A stretch of 64,000 bases of DNA from Aurifilum marmelostoma (Eukaryota; Ascomycota; Sordariomycetes; Diaporthales; Cryphonectriaceae). A model generated the notes under the pieces. It searched no databases. It was not told the origin of the DNA and worked only from the letters and a program-made list of their open reading frames with translations. Positions 33,573-45,600 of the stretch are shown piece after piece (position 1 is the first letter of the stretch; each line of letters starts with the position of its first letter). The stretch covers positions 2,356,001-2,420,000 of the forward strand of contig JAMXSV010000028.1 of NCBI GenBank assembly GCA_027559495.1, in the 5' to 3' direction. Position numbers and translations under genes: made by a program.

Positions 33573-35048
33573 TGAATTGCACGAGAGGGGATCCTACAAC
33601 GGTAGTTAAGTCGTTTATAAGCTGTTGCTTCGTGTGGTCAATGTATGTGTGTCGTATTTGTAAGGTTTGAGACCTTGACTCTTTTCAGATCCGGCTCGCG
33701 GTTGCCCTCTGCCGCCCTCCGTATATCGGATGGCTACGTCGGAGCTCTCCCCTGTCAGTCCCGTAAGAATCCTTGCCGCCATGCCGCCCGGAACCAGCTC
33801 AGGGGTTTAGACCGGATACTGCGCAAGCAATCTACCAATGATTCACGCCCTAAAACATGTCGATTACATATAAAGATGTACATGCATGGTGACACATCTG
33901 TTAAAAGGTTGTCTCCTACCTCTTGGATCTTACAAAGCACGTCCAAATAATGGCCGGAGTTCTTGGCTGCACGACAATACGGTTGGCCCAGGAGCTCAGG
34001 GGCTCACTTCATTAGAGAACAGAAGTTCTGGGACACGGAGTACACCCGAGAGAAAGGGGGCCCTATCCCCTGTCTTGACCATTGTTGGTGCTTCGTATGT
34101 GATTTCGCATTCGGCGGACGTGGCTTCCCTTACATTTTGCGCAGATTGGACACGATGGCCTGATGCAAGGGCGCCGCCAGAGCTGCTGCTCTCCATAGGA
34201 TTGCAAGTCTCCACTTCTACGTAGGTAGTATGTAATAGCTTGGGAGCTGGTGTGTGTATAATATTGCACGGTAGGATGTTCTAGCTGCTGACCAGACGGG
34301 ATCGGCTGCCTGCGGTTTGCTGACAAGACTTGCCTTGGTCGATGATATCAATTGCCCGGGTACGTACTTCCAACAGTTCTCCAGACAGGAATTGACATAT
34401 ACTAATGTAGTATCCTATTTTTATGCCTGCTGTGCTGCAGCCGTGAGCTTATCTTATCGCACAAGGGAGCTCGCTGCCTCTTGGTTCCTCCCAGGGAGAA
34501 GAGCCCACTAAATGGTCAGGCCTGGACCCCAGCCGGAGATCCCTAGGATCCAAGGGAGCTCCGCCGCGCCGCCTGCAACGTCAGCGTCCCTTGGACCCAG
34601 CTCCAGTTCAACTGGCAAGGTGTCGTCTTCTTACCTGCAGCAGACCTCACAACCTTGAACATCTAAAAAAAAAAAAAAAGTTAGGGGAGTAGCTGACGCT
34701 CGTCTCAGCTATTTTTTCATTTCTTTCTCCTTCTATTTGTTAATTCGACAATCCCATTTCCTACCCACGCTCCTTTTTAACTATCCGTCCATCCCCATTC
34801 CCATCTTCGACTGAGACGGAGGCGATTCTGCCACATCAGTCTTCCTGTTCATTGGGGACGTGACGAGCGTGTTGTGACGAGCGTGTTGTGCCAAGCTCGT
34901 TTCACCTTCGACTGCGTCCGTCCACCTTCCGCTTTCATCCAGCTAGCCTCCTCGCAACCATATCCATCAGAGGCAACACCCTGCCAAGACGTGCTGAAGC
35001 TAATCTATGCTTTGATCGATTATTCAGTTTGTCCTTCAACGGCCCATC
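33573..35048. other. Divergent intergenic region, MMF1 / PMT4
   Basis: About 1.5 kb holding both promoters. Contains an A14 run near 34663, a pyrimidine-rich stretch around 34705-34850 in the PMT4 leader, and a perfect 14-bp tandem duplication (listed separately). No gene is visible. Confidence 0.5.
34861..34888 (+). repeat. Perfect 14-bp tandem duplication in the PMT4 leader
   Basis: TGACGAGCGTGTTG occurs twice head to tail, beginning 188 bp before the PMT4 start codon. Each copy contains TGACG, similar to half of a CRE/bZIP site; a regulatory meaning is only a possibility. Confidence 0.8.
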
Positions 35049-37489
35049 ATGACCTCAAGTCCGACACCAAAGGACGGCTTGCGGCAGCGGAATGTCGCCG
35101 CCTCCAAGAAGACAGGTGGTGCCCCTACTTTCGAGGACGAGCTCGACAAGCTCGCAAAGGCCAGAGCTCCAGCTGCGAGCAACGACCTCGAGTACAAGCT
35201 CGGGCTCGCCCTGATCACATCCCTGGCCTTCGTCACTCGATTCTGGGGGATAAGCCACCCTGATGAGGTCGTCTTTGATGAAGTCCACTTTGGCAAGGTA
35301 TGGGCATCCCCGCGCTGCAGCCGCACGTCACATACAATCTGGCTGACTTGGGGAACTCCCTACAGTTCGCATCGTACTACCTTCAGCGGACCTATTTCTT
35401 CGACGTCCACCCTCCCTTCGGCAAGCTGCTGTTTGGCCTTGTCGGTTGGCTGGTTGGCTACGATGGACACTTCCACTTCGAGAACATCGGCGACTCGTAC
35501 GTCGCAAACAAGGTGCCCTATGTCGCCTTTCGGTCACTTCCTGCCCTCCTCGGCGCCCTCACCGTCTCTGTCACATACTTGATCATGTGGGAATCCGGCT
35601 ACAGCCTGCCAGCATGCATCGTTGCTGCTGGTCTCGTCCTGCTCGACAATGCCCACATCGGCCAGACTCGGCTGATCCTCCTGGACGCCACGCTTGTCCT
35701 TGCCATGGCGTGCAGCTTGCTGGCGTACATCAAGTTCTACAAGCTGAGGCATGAGCCCTTCTCCAGGAAGTGGTGGAAGTGGCTCATCCTGACCGGCTTC
35801 GCCCTTTCCTGTGACATTTCCACCAAATACGTCGGTCTGTTCGCTTTCGTCACCATTGGCTCTGCCGTGGCAATCGACCTCTGGGACCTCTTGGACATCA
35901 AGCGCCCCGGCGGAGCGCTGAACCTGGTCGACTTCGGAAAGCACTTTGCGGCACGAGCCTTTGGCCTCATCTTCATGCCGTTCATTTTCTACCTCTTCTG
36001 GTTCCAGGTACACTTTGCTGTCCTGAGCCGGTCCGGACCAGGAGACGAGTTCATGAGCCCCGAGTTCCAGGAGACTCTGAGCGACAACATCATGCTGGCC
36101 AATGCCGTTTCAATCGACTACTACGACTCGATCAGCATCAGGCACAAGGAGACCAAGACGTATCTGCACAGTCACGAAGACCGTTACCCCCTCCGCTACG
36201 ACGACGGTCGTGTGTCTAGCCAGGGCCAGCAGGTGACTGGGTACCCGTACAATGACACCAACAACTACTGGCAGATCATCCCGGCGGACGACGATCAGAA
36301 GCTAGGACGTCATGTCAAGCACCAGGATCTCGTCCGGCTTCGTCACGTCGTCACGGATACCATACTCTTGTCTCACGATGTCGCATCGCCGTACTACCCG
36401 ACCAACCAAGAATTCACCACCGTCCCACTGGAAGAAGCCTACGGCCCTAGATACCAGGACACCTTGTTCGAGGTCCGCATCGAGAGCGGCAAGAAGGGCC
36501 AAGAATTCAAGAGCATCTCCAGCCACTTCAAGCTCATCCACAACCCCAGCAAGGTCGCCATGTGGACCCACACGACGCCTCTGCCGGACTGGGCCTACAA
36601 GCAGCAGGAGATCAACGGCAACAAGCAGATCGCACCAAGCTCCAACGTGTGGTATGTTGAGGACATCCCGTCGCTTCCCTTGGACCACAAGCGGCGTGAG
36701 AAGCCAGAGCGGAAGGTCAAGAGCCTGCCGTTCATGAGCAAGTACCTGGAGCTCCAGCGATCCATGTTCTGGCACAACAACCAGTTGACTAGCAGTCATC
36801 CGTACGCCTCTCAGCCCTTCCAGTGGCCTTTCCTGCTCCGTGGTGTCAGCTTCTGGACACAGAACGATACCCGCCAGCAGATCTACTTCCTAGGCAACCC
36901 CGTCGGCTGGTGGATTGCCAGCAGTCTGCTCGCGGTCTACGCGGGCATTGTCGCCGCTGACCAGTTCTCGCTGCGCCGTGGAGTCGACGCGCTGGATCAT
37001 AGTAAGTGCTCGCTTTTCAGGATCTGACACAGCTCAATTGACCACTGACCACCTTCTCAAGGAACCCGATCCCGACTCTACAACTCGACAGGCTTCTTCT
37101 TCCTGGCGTGGGCTACCCACTACTTCCCATTCTATGTCATGGGCCGTCAGCTTTTCCTACACCACTACCTCCCGGCTCATCTGGCCTCGACACTTGTGAC
37201 GGGAGCTCTGCTTGAATTTGTCTTCAATGCCGACACACAGCAGAGCGAGGGCTCCTATATCAAGAATGGGAAGAAGCAGGTCGCCGGCCCCAAGAGGCAC
37301 ATCTCGGCCAGGGAGAGGTTCGCCGGCCAGAGCATGGTCCCGGCCTGGATTGCCTGTGCCGTGATCCTGACGTTGGCCGCCGCTGGTTGGTGGTACTTCC
37401 TCCCGCTCACGTACGGCTACCCCGGCCTGAGCGTCGAGCAAGTCAAGGCACGCAAGTGGCTCGGCTACGATCTCCACTTTGCCAAGTAA
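35049..37489 (+). CDS. PMT4: Dolichyl-phosphate-mannose protein O-mannosyltransferase, PMT4 subfamily
   Basis: ER multi-pass enzyme that transfers mannose from dolichyl-phosphate-mannose to Ser/Thr of secretory and membrane proteins. Exons 35049-35297, 35366-37001 and 37062-37489 encode 770 residues, close to the usual PMT4 length. The luminal loop-1 motif PDEVVFDEVHFGKFASYYL (spanning intron 1) carries the catalytic Asp-Glu, followed by YFFDVHPPFGKLLFG. Five or more membrane helices precede a central luminal block of MIR repeats (LHSHEDRYPLRYDDGRVSS, YPYNDTNNYWQI, RLRHVVTDTILLSHDVASPY). The C-terminal half has SFWTQNDTRQQIYFLGNPVGWW, then HYFPFYVMGRQLFLHHYLPA and further helices. GPGDEFMSPEFQETL and the MIR details place it in PMT4 rather than PMT1 or PMT2. 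PMT4 enzymes act as homodimers and favour membrane-attached substrates such as GPI proteins; the window itself has one such candidate at 17348-18152. Confidence 0.96.
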
Positions 37490-38223
37490 GATGCAGGCGC
37501 TCGATTTAGATCTCATGTGTTGGTGTGTGCACGGCGGGTTTCTGATAAGCTGAAAATACGTGTGCGTGTGTGTGTATTAAGCAAACAATGGTGGCGTACT
37601 GGGGTCTTTTGCTGGCTAAGAAAGGATCGCAAAGTCTTCGGGATTGTGCCATGGGGGCCAGGCCGGGCCGTGAATCTGTTGACATAGGGGAGTTTTACTG
37701 TCTGACCGGCATAGCTCTAGGCACAGCAGGACACAAATTCATTTTGTTGCAGAATAGTCATCGAGCATAACTGGCTAAATTGTACCAGGATTTTTTGTCG
37801 ATGGGGATGACGGGAATCTCCGAGCTTTTTCGGTCGTGTCGTCTTCCTCATCCCATTTCTCCATTAGCTATTGTGCTGCACTTACACGACGCTCAAAAAT
37901 CCACGCCTCTCAGGAGGGGGGATCATAGATTAAGTAAGGAATGTGTTGATAATATTATTACTGATGGTATATATATACTTACTCCTCCGTCTAGGTTGAG
38001 TCCAGCCCAATGAAATTGCCTCGATTCCCGCAGAGCGTTTTCGCGATCTTCTCCAGGGAGATCCCCTCTTTACAACTGGACACGCCGACTTTCGTATATA
38101 TAGCGAGACAGACAAAGGAGAGGTTTAACGAGTGACAGCAGTAGCAGGATAATCAAAACCAAAAAAAAAAAAAAAGCAAAAAGGAAAATACGAGAAATGA
38201 GATACTTGCCCGTACTCACCCCC
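37490..38223. other. Convergent 3' spacer
   Basis: Between PMT4 and the convergent hypothetical gene. GT-rich sequence at 37558-37576 and A15 near 38160-38175 (T-rich in the sense of the minus-strand gene). No gene is visible. Confidence 0.5.
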
Positions 38224-38979
38224 TCAAGATCTTGGCCGCGAGATATCCACGATCTTGGCAGCACCGCAAGGAACAGTGACACCAACATCCTTGACCTCGA
38301 AGATCTGCGAGAAGAACCACACGCCAAACTCGGACTCGACATCATCCAGGTCCTCGTCCACCTCCCGAGCACCGCCGTCACGACCTTCCAGCCTGGCGAG
38401 CGTCTCCTCGTCGGACCACAGACCGCTGCCCGGGGTGCCGCTGCCCTCGGGGCGGTCCTCGTCGACGACGACGATGATGCGCTCGGCGCTGCACCTTCCG
38501 TGGCGACACCCGTCGCACGCGCTGCCGGGGCAGGCGTCCAGGCTGCGGAGGTAGCAGTTCAGGCACTTCTCCATGCCGCGCAGGCAGTCTGCGCAGGGCG
38601 GCTTGGCGGGCAGGGTGACGACCTGGCGGACGGGTGCGCCGGCGCTGGGGGGTGCTTCTCCCTGCGCCCGGGCACCCTCCTGGCCAGAGGCTGCGGCGTG
38701 GAGCATGAGTGGGACATGAGCATCGGCACTGGTACTCGACATTGTTGAACGGTCACTGTCATCTGCATGGGGGCCTCGGTGGCGACAGTCCAGCTCGGCC
38801 GGGCGTCCTTTCACGGTCCAGCCGCAGATGCTGGTGTTATCTACGTAGATGGGGCGGCTGATGGACTTACCGTGGATCTTGACGATCCGGGGAAGAGGGG
38901 GAGGGACCTTGCCAGAGTTTCTTGACGACTTGGTCTTGTTCCTGGAGGAAACGCAGAGGCGGAAGCAGGAGAGACTCAT
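38224..38979 (-). CDS. Hypothetical protein with eight-cysteine cluster
   Basis: Single open frame of 251 codons with no intron needed. I do not recognise the family. Residues 129-163 form a dense cysteine cluster, CADC-x6-CLNC-x7-C-x4-C-x2-C-x4-C (eight Cys in 35 residues), which could bind metal. It does not fit the Zn2Cys6 spacing used by fungal transcription factors. The region before it is low-complexity and Ala/Gly/Pro-rich; after it comes IIVVVDEDRPEGSG, an acidic stretch and a C-terminal segment GVWFFSQIFEVKDVGVTVPC that looks folded. The N-terminus (MSLSCFRLCVSSRNKTK) is basic. A shorter start at Met80 is possible. The length of the frame, the cysteine cluster and the structured C-terminus favour a real gene over a chance ORF, but the coding support is only moderate. 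Confidence 0.6.
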   Translation of the reverse strand: MSLSCFRLCVSSRNKTKSSRNSGKVPPPLPRIVKIHGKSISRPIYVDNTSICGWTVKGRPAELDCRHRGPHADDSDRSTMSSTSADAHVPLMLHAAASGQEGARAQGEAPPSAGAPVRQVVTLPAKPPCADCLRGMEKCLNCYLRSLDACPGSACDGCRHGRCSAERIIVVVDEDRPEGSGTPGSGLWSDEETLARLEGRDGGAREVDEDLDDVESEFGVWFFSQIFEVKDVGVTVPCGAAKIVDISRPRS

Positions 38980-39957
38980 CTTGACCGACTTTAAGATGGC
39001 TAGATGCTGTGACGAGGTGGGACTGGCTCGAAGAAGATGAATCGGGAGGTTGGTGTGTGTGTGTGGGTGGGTTTGAGATTCTTCGGGCGAGCCGTCTCGT
39101 CTGGTTTCGTCTCTGAGTGCTGCTTCCTCTGCGTGATCAGGAGTGGGCTGAGGATGGGAAAGAAAAGAGAGAGAGAGAGAAAAAGGAGAGATTTAGGATG
39201 GGAGTTTCGCCGTGGCTTTATGGTGTATTCTCTAGCCAAAACCTTTGTCTTGTTTCGAAGGGGCTTCGCAATGAAGATGGACAATCAGGTTGGACAAAAA
39301 CATTGTCATGAAGTGTAGGAGAGGTCATTGTACGCCTAGGGACCCATGGGGAGGGGCATCAGTGTCTCCATGCTCTTTCTGAAGGGCTCTGAAAGACCAC
39401 CTGATGAGATTCGTGCTTTCAAGCAAGAAGACAACCAAAGAGGATACAAGTCTGTGATTGTCTTTGTGACGTAGAATACTTCGATTTCCTAGTAATGAAC
39501 CGAGCGCCCTGTTGGCTGTCTCTCACACATACTTGAAGAAACACATGGCCCGTTCAGTCCTCAACAGGGAATTCACCTGGAGGCAGATACAAGTTGTCTT
39601 GAGATGAAGCCGAGCCACTCTGCAGCTTGTTTCCCCGCAGGAGCTTTGTTCTCCTTTGTGGGCTTTGTGGCTTGTTTGAGAACAACAACTTTGACACTGA
39701 TTCAGTTGCACTATAGAGGTTGTGGAAAAATGACTCTCACAAAGACATTGTTGGAAGTCGCAGCTTGATACATATAAAGGCCCAACCGGTACGGTTCTGC
39801 AGGAGTAGACGTCCTTTGCAATAAGCTTGCAAGACATCTCACGGTTATTCAGCTTAAGACCAGAACTAACTAATCCTCAACCAAGCACAAGGACTACACA
39901 CGCACACACACAGAACAGTAACAAGAGCAAAGGGTGGCAGCAGCAGCAGCAGCAAAC
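38980..39957. other. Divergent intergenic region between two hypothetical genes
   Basis: About 1 kb. A GA-rich patch lies at 39158-39190. A CAG-type repeat (39938-39955) sits directly before the start codon at 39958. No gene is visible. Confidence 0.5.
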
Positions 39958-40482
39958 ATGTGCCACCTAGAGATCCACCACCTATGTGGGCACACCAGCT
40001 CGCGCAAGCTGCCGTGCTCGGTCAAGGAGTCTAGAGGTTGCGGCCTCGCCTACCTCTTCACACCGCGGCCAAAGTGTGAGAAGTCGTCAAGGAAGACGAC
40101 GTCCACGGAGCCCTGCCCGCCGTGTCTTCGGGCGGACCGCGAGCAGTGGGCGCTCCAGCGCACGCAGCAGAGGTTCCTTGACCCGCAGCAGAGGGACATC
40201 CAGCTGACACGGTCCTCCCGTGGCAGCGGCACAAGGAGTCGTGCTGGCGCGCGTCTGAGCGGACCTGTGCGTGAGCCTGAGCTTCGGAGTCTGGATGCGG
40301 CACCCCAGCAGCAACAGCAGCACCAGCCTCCTCACCTGCGAGGCCCAGCCCAGGCCAGGACGCGCGCTCCTCGCCAGTGGGTTGATACCTCCAGGTCGTA
40401 CCCGGGCGGTGACCGTGTTGTCTCTGGTGTGCCCTCTGGCTGGGCCTATCCCGGCAAGGTGAGCCCACCTCCGAGCCCGTGA
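39958..40482 (+). CDS. Small hypothetical protein with N-terminal Cys/His motif
   Basis: 174 codons starting MCHLEIHHLCGHTSSRKLPC. The first 56 residues hold repeated Cys and His (C2, C10, C20, C28, C40 and a CPPC pair) around GLAYLFTPRPKCEKSS; this segment resembles a small uncharacterised protein type of Sordariomycetes. The rest is basic and low-complexity with a Gln run. The end is uncertain: GGCAAG is followed by GTGAGC at 40459, a good donor, and in another frame GEPTSEPVSSTSVLHDGVHT continues to a GTAAGT donor at 40537, so further exons may exist. Start chosen at the ATG that opens the Cys/His segment; the CAG-repeat codons upstream are in frame but less likely to be coding. Function unknown. 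Confidence 0.5.
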   Translation: MCHLEIHHLCGHTSSRKLPCSVKESRGCGLAYLFTPRPKCEKSSRKTTSTEPCPPCLRADREQWALQRTQQRFLDPQQRDIQLTRSSRGSGTRSRAGARLSGPVREPELRSLDAAPQQQQQHQPPHLRGPAQARTRAPRQWVDTSRSYPGGDRVVSGVPSGWAYPGKVSPPPSP

Positions 40483-42566
40483 GCAGCACGAGCGTGCTGC
40501 ATGATGGCGTCCACACACACGTGAAGGACCGAGACGAGGTAAGTAAGTCTCTTCCTCTGGTGTGTGTGTCTAAGGAGAGATTGATCCAGGGGTGCTACGC
40601 AGCTGTGCAACTCAGCAGGTGCTCCCTTCAGATGGTAGGTCGTTCTGTAGGTCAGTCTTGCAACTAACCCCTACCATGCTATCCTCACGAGAAACTGTAT
40701 GTGGTGCAGGCCGCTCGGGTCGAGCTTCTCCTAGCATCATGGACGTTCCTCCGCAAGTCATTGTTGTTGTCAGTCGACCTGATACAATGGAGAGACGGGT
40801 TCATATGCTGAGGCCAGGCCGGCGACAGACGAGAAGCAAACATGACCGTCGCCGCAGCGGCCAGGAAAAGAGTACCGCAGGTAAAACATCGACCAAAAAG
40901 ACAATAGAGACAAGGCTCCTTGTTCATAAGAGTAAACAAAGTGATAAGAGTGAATCAATGTATGATGCAATGAACTGTTTGGCCGGGGCGAATCATGCTG
41001 CGGCCCATCATGATGAAATGCTTAGTAAAAGGAAACACACACACACAGAGAGAGAGAGACCTCGTAAGCAAGGAGGGTGGTTTGGTAATCGACCGCTTAC
41101 ACAAGCGCAGCAACACGCCTCTGCTGGGGCCCCTTCTCTGGACAGCGCCAGTACGAGAAACACATTTGCTGATGGGGGGGGAAAAAGAGAGAGACTTTTG
41201 GGCAAAAAGGGTCCCGGTCGTCAAACCACCTGGCCGTCGCGTTGTCCGCGGATCGCCTCTGCGCCGCCCCTGCCCCCTCCCCCTCCCCCTCCTCCCAATA
41301 GTGTCCTGCCTCCAGCACCTACCACCCCGTGCCACCCTTCCCTAACCCCACCCCTGGGGCCCTTGACAGTTTGTTGGGGCCCACTGTAGAAGGACAAAAA
41401 AAAAAAAGGTCCCCTCTGTTAGGGTCACCGCCTGTGGACACTCCTGGGGCGCCTAACCCACGCACACCTGAGACGTTGACGTTCCAGGTGAGTCGACCCA
41501 TTCTGGCGGAAGCTGAGAATGAAAAAAAAAAAAAAAAAAAACAAAAACAAAGATGCGATAGGTGGAACACAAGACCAACACCTGATGCGATTGATTATCC
41601 ATGCATGTGCTTTTTTTTTTTTTTCTTCTTCCCTTCTTTGCGTGGGTATGCACTACGTACAGTACGTGCTCGAGAATTTACTGTACTGGTGACGACAACG
41701 AGCCCCCCCCATCATTGTGCAATAATGCTACCAGACGGCTCAGGTTCTTGGTGCAGATCACCGCCAAGACAATGCGTGTACGTACTCCTCAGTAGTAAGA
41801 GGGTTAAATCTTGCTTGTTGCTGCCGCGGTTTGTGCAGATTCAAGGGAAGGGGGTAACAAATGGAAAAAAGGGAAATGTCGCAGCCTGATTCAGTCTACC
41901 ACTTTCAACAACAGGTAAGACGGATGAAAAAGGCCGGAACAAAAAAAACCACCAAAAACCACGCACACAACTACAAGAGTTCATTACGCGTTATTGTCGC
42001 GGCGGGACAGATCTAAGCGGTGCAGAATGTGACCCGAGGGACTCGTAATGCACCAGATGCCCACTTCTCCCAACCCCCCCGTATCTTGGGGGGGGGGTTG
42101 TTTTCTAGGCTCTCATAATTCTCTCGACGCAGACTGGTCCGGGGGCCAAAAGCGGGCGGGCGCAGGACGGTGATCCTGTTCTATCTGGCAACCTGAAGTT
42201 TGGGGGTGGGTGCGGGCGCGGCGGCGGCGGCGGCGGCTGCTTGTTGCATGTGCTTCTGCTTAGGCGCACAGGCGCACAAGAGCGGGATGGAGGGATCGAG
42301 GGTTTTAAGGTTGGCGTAGGGCTGATTTTTGCCTCAAATTCCGCCCCCTTGTCGTGCAACCAGAGCACCACACATGTAGGGGCGGGTGGATGCGAGACTG
42401 ACCGTTTGTGTTGCGTTGCGTTGCGTTTGGGGCAACTCTCTGCTGCTCGCAGGAGCAGTATGTACATGACACCACAAGAGGATGACGGGGTGGATGGCCT
42501 AGACCTACCTACCTGCGCTTCCTAGACGCGGAGGGGATCAAGAGGGCGGCCGCGTTGTGGGTGTGG

Positions 42567-42616
<50 letters not shown>

Positions 42617-45600
42617 TGTGGCCACTTGAGCTTGTTTCTTTTTACCCCATTTCTTGACACTGGAGCCAGAGCCAGCCAAGGCAAGGCAGTACCACCACCA
42701 CTACCCACCCGTCCAGTGACCCATGATCGCCTCTCACCTCCAGATCCATCCCGGATCATCGGCACCAAACATTGCATCGTAGTAGACAAGTATGACAAGA
42801 CGCCAAGGGAAGGAGGATTGTCAGGACTCGTACGTGATTGCGCAAATTGACTCAACCGAATTGTCGCACAACCGAGGGGATTATTTCCATCCCTCTTTTG
42901 CATTTCACCCGGCCCTTTCTCTTGGTTTCCCTCCTCATGATCGCCCCGTCGAACCGGTGAGTGAGTACTATGTATGCTGGCATACTTTTTAGTGTCCCGA
43001 TAATGAAAGCTTGGCGGTGACTGACTGAAGTCGGACTTGCGACTCGGTCGGCATGAGGCCAGATCAGAACAAGCACAGTGCCAATATGAAGAAAAGATCG
43101 ACCTGCACGAAAAAGAAGAGGATGACTCCCAAGAGGAGCCGGGGTCTCCAGGGTCCTATGCTGTGTTGAGACATGCTGTCCTGCTGCTGCTGCTGCAGCA
43201 GCATCGGCTGAACTGCCAAACACCGTCCTCCTCCCCCAAGGGGTTGGTTTGACCAGCATGGCAGAGTAAGCCTGTCCGCTGGCCCTCATTGGACGGGCGA
43301 CTGGGGGGGGGGGGTGGAGGGAGAGAGAGAGAGAGGCCCAAGTTTGACCGTGGCTCAGCCTCGACGGAAAAAGGGTCGCCAGGAGTGGCTCTGGCTCAGC
43401 ACTTGTGCTTGCATGTGGGCGCACGTCGAGCCACCACCTACCTGCTGCAGCATTCTTGTTCTAGTGTTGCTGCTGCTGCTGTTGTGAATCGAGATTCTCT
43501 AATTTCTGGGTGTTCCTGTGTGGTTGAGACCAGACCTGCTGACGGTGGTCTGGTGGAGTCTCTGTTTTTTTCTGCATGTTTGATAACGATGGCCCCGGAA
43601 AGATGGGCGCGCACGGGACAAGGTCGAAGCCGACGTCTTGTTCCCGAGAACGAGGTCGCGAATGAGCTTTGGGTCCCTTCCTGCCCATGGAACTGTCGCG
43701 GTTACTCACAGCTACACACTAGGACGTGAGAGGAAAGTCAGCGGTACTCTCGGACAGGGGTACATCACGCCCGAGTCCTATGTAACGCTACATGCTCAAA
43801 GGACTAGGGCATGTACTCTAGTAGTGGCAGTACTACTGTGTATATGTTCCCGGCACCGCGGGTTCAGCTGGCCCCACCGGCGACCTATTCTGGAACCTGG
43901 GACTGAGCAGTTCAATCAATTTAATCAACAAGGTTGATCATGGGTTGGTGGCAAGTTGAGAGCGCTAACTAGGACTTTAATTGACTGCCCCATCAATGAG
44001 CGGACCTGTCGCTAGTATGTACATTGCAGCACGTATCGCTTTACTGCTGTATGATAGCATATGCGCTGAAGATATGGACAGAGTGTGGCCCCATGAGTCC
44101 TACTGTCCTGTAGTCTCTGGGGCACGGCCGTGGTCGGTCGTTATGGTTAACTGCTCATCCAGGTCACATCGCGTCTTGTTCTTCCTCCTTTGGGCCCCCC
44201 CCGGTCTCTGTACTATGTAGCATTGGGGACAGGCAAGGGGGAGGGGGTAGGCTGTATGGCGAGAGCCGTGACAACCTCAATCTCGCATTTCTGTGAACGC
44301 TCTGGCTCGCTCTCTGGACCGGGTTCGACCAGGTACGAGAATCAAATTGAAGAATGTCCATCCATATAGATCCGCCTCGTCTCGTCGAATCACCCTGATT
44401 ATTAATGCTGTACCTGAATACGGGAAACGAGGATTCCTTTTCCGTGCTCTCCCCTCCCGTTTGAGCCAAGCATCATCCCTCTAACGGCATTGGACAAGAA
44501 ACCAGGAACCCACAGCAGAGCCTCCAAGTGGCTGAGAAAAGGGGGGGGGGGAAGAAGTGGTGGTGGTGGTGGTTGGCTGGTTCACTCGACACTGTTGTCT
44601 CTGCATCGTTGCCAGGAACAGATCATGCCATGAATGCCCATTGTGCTGATGCTTGATGGTCTGCTAGAGGGGGAGAGAACACACACACAGACAGACAGAT
44701 ACAGCTACACAGGAAAAGAGAGGGTGGGGCCAGAGAGTAGGGTGGTTTTTAGTGTGAATCCTTCGGTGGACGTGCTGTGGGTGCTGCGGAGGCGCAAGGA
44801 GGCTCACCCTTGGACAGGTGGAGCGACGGTCAGGCTGCTGCCTAGAATGCACGGGCCACATCCGTCACCTTCGAACCGCGTCCCCGTCGACATTGACATC
44901 GCCGCCTTTCGCTTCCTCCTCTTTTTCCTCCTCGATTATCCATTTCAACGGCCAACGTCCCTGCTCGCCCAAAAGCCAACGCTCGCCTACCCATCGTTAT
45001 CCCTCCCCCTCCCCCCTCCCAACCTTCTTCCACTTTTTTTTAAAAGAAAAAAGGGAAGAGACAGATCTGTCCGGTTGACTCAAAGCCCGGGACTGCTGCA
45101 ACCTCGACGGGTCCAGAACCACCACCACCACCACCATCATCATCACAAGGTTCTGCGTCGACAGTGTTGGAAGAAGATCCGGCTTGTTGATTGACCTTCA
45201 AACCTGATCTGATCTGGTTTGACTCGAGTCGACCCGAATCCACGCCGTGTTGGTCTCACTCGAGGAGTGCTCCCGGCCACCTGTCCTGCTTACTATTACT
45301 CTTCTCGATTTTTTTGATTTTCTTTTCTTCTTTGCGATTCTAAACGAGCCCACCGCCAGGACCTTTTAGCGCACCCATAGTCATCATTCTCATCCGTCTC
45401 CCCCGTCAACCCCCCAGCGTTTTGCGTTCCAGCATCTCGTCTGTGTTTTATCTTTCCTCTGACTTGCCCCTCCTGAAGTCTGACTCTTTCTTGTCTGTCA
45501 ACCTCGACAAACAAACCATTAATCTGTTCCGATAAACCTGGCAAAAAAAGAAGAAAAAAAAAGAGGCCCGTGATACCTGGCCTCGGAGGATCACTAGAGT

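Noticed and set aside
40592..41389. 265-codon plus-strand ORF
   Set aside because: Low-complexity (His/Thr/Arg, then Pro runs), crosses microsatellite-like sequence, no family resemblance.
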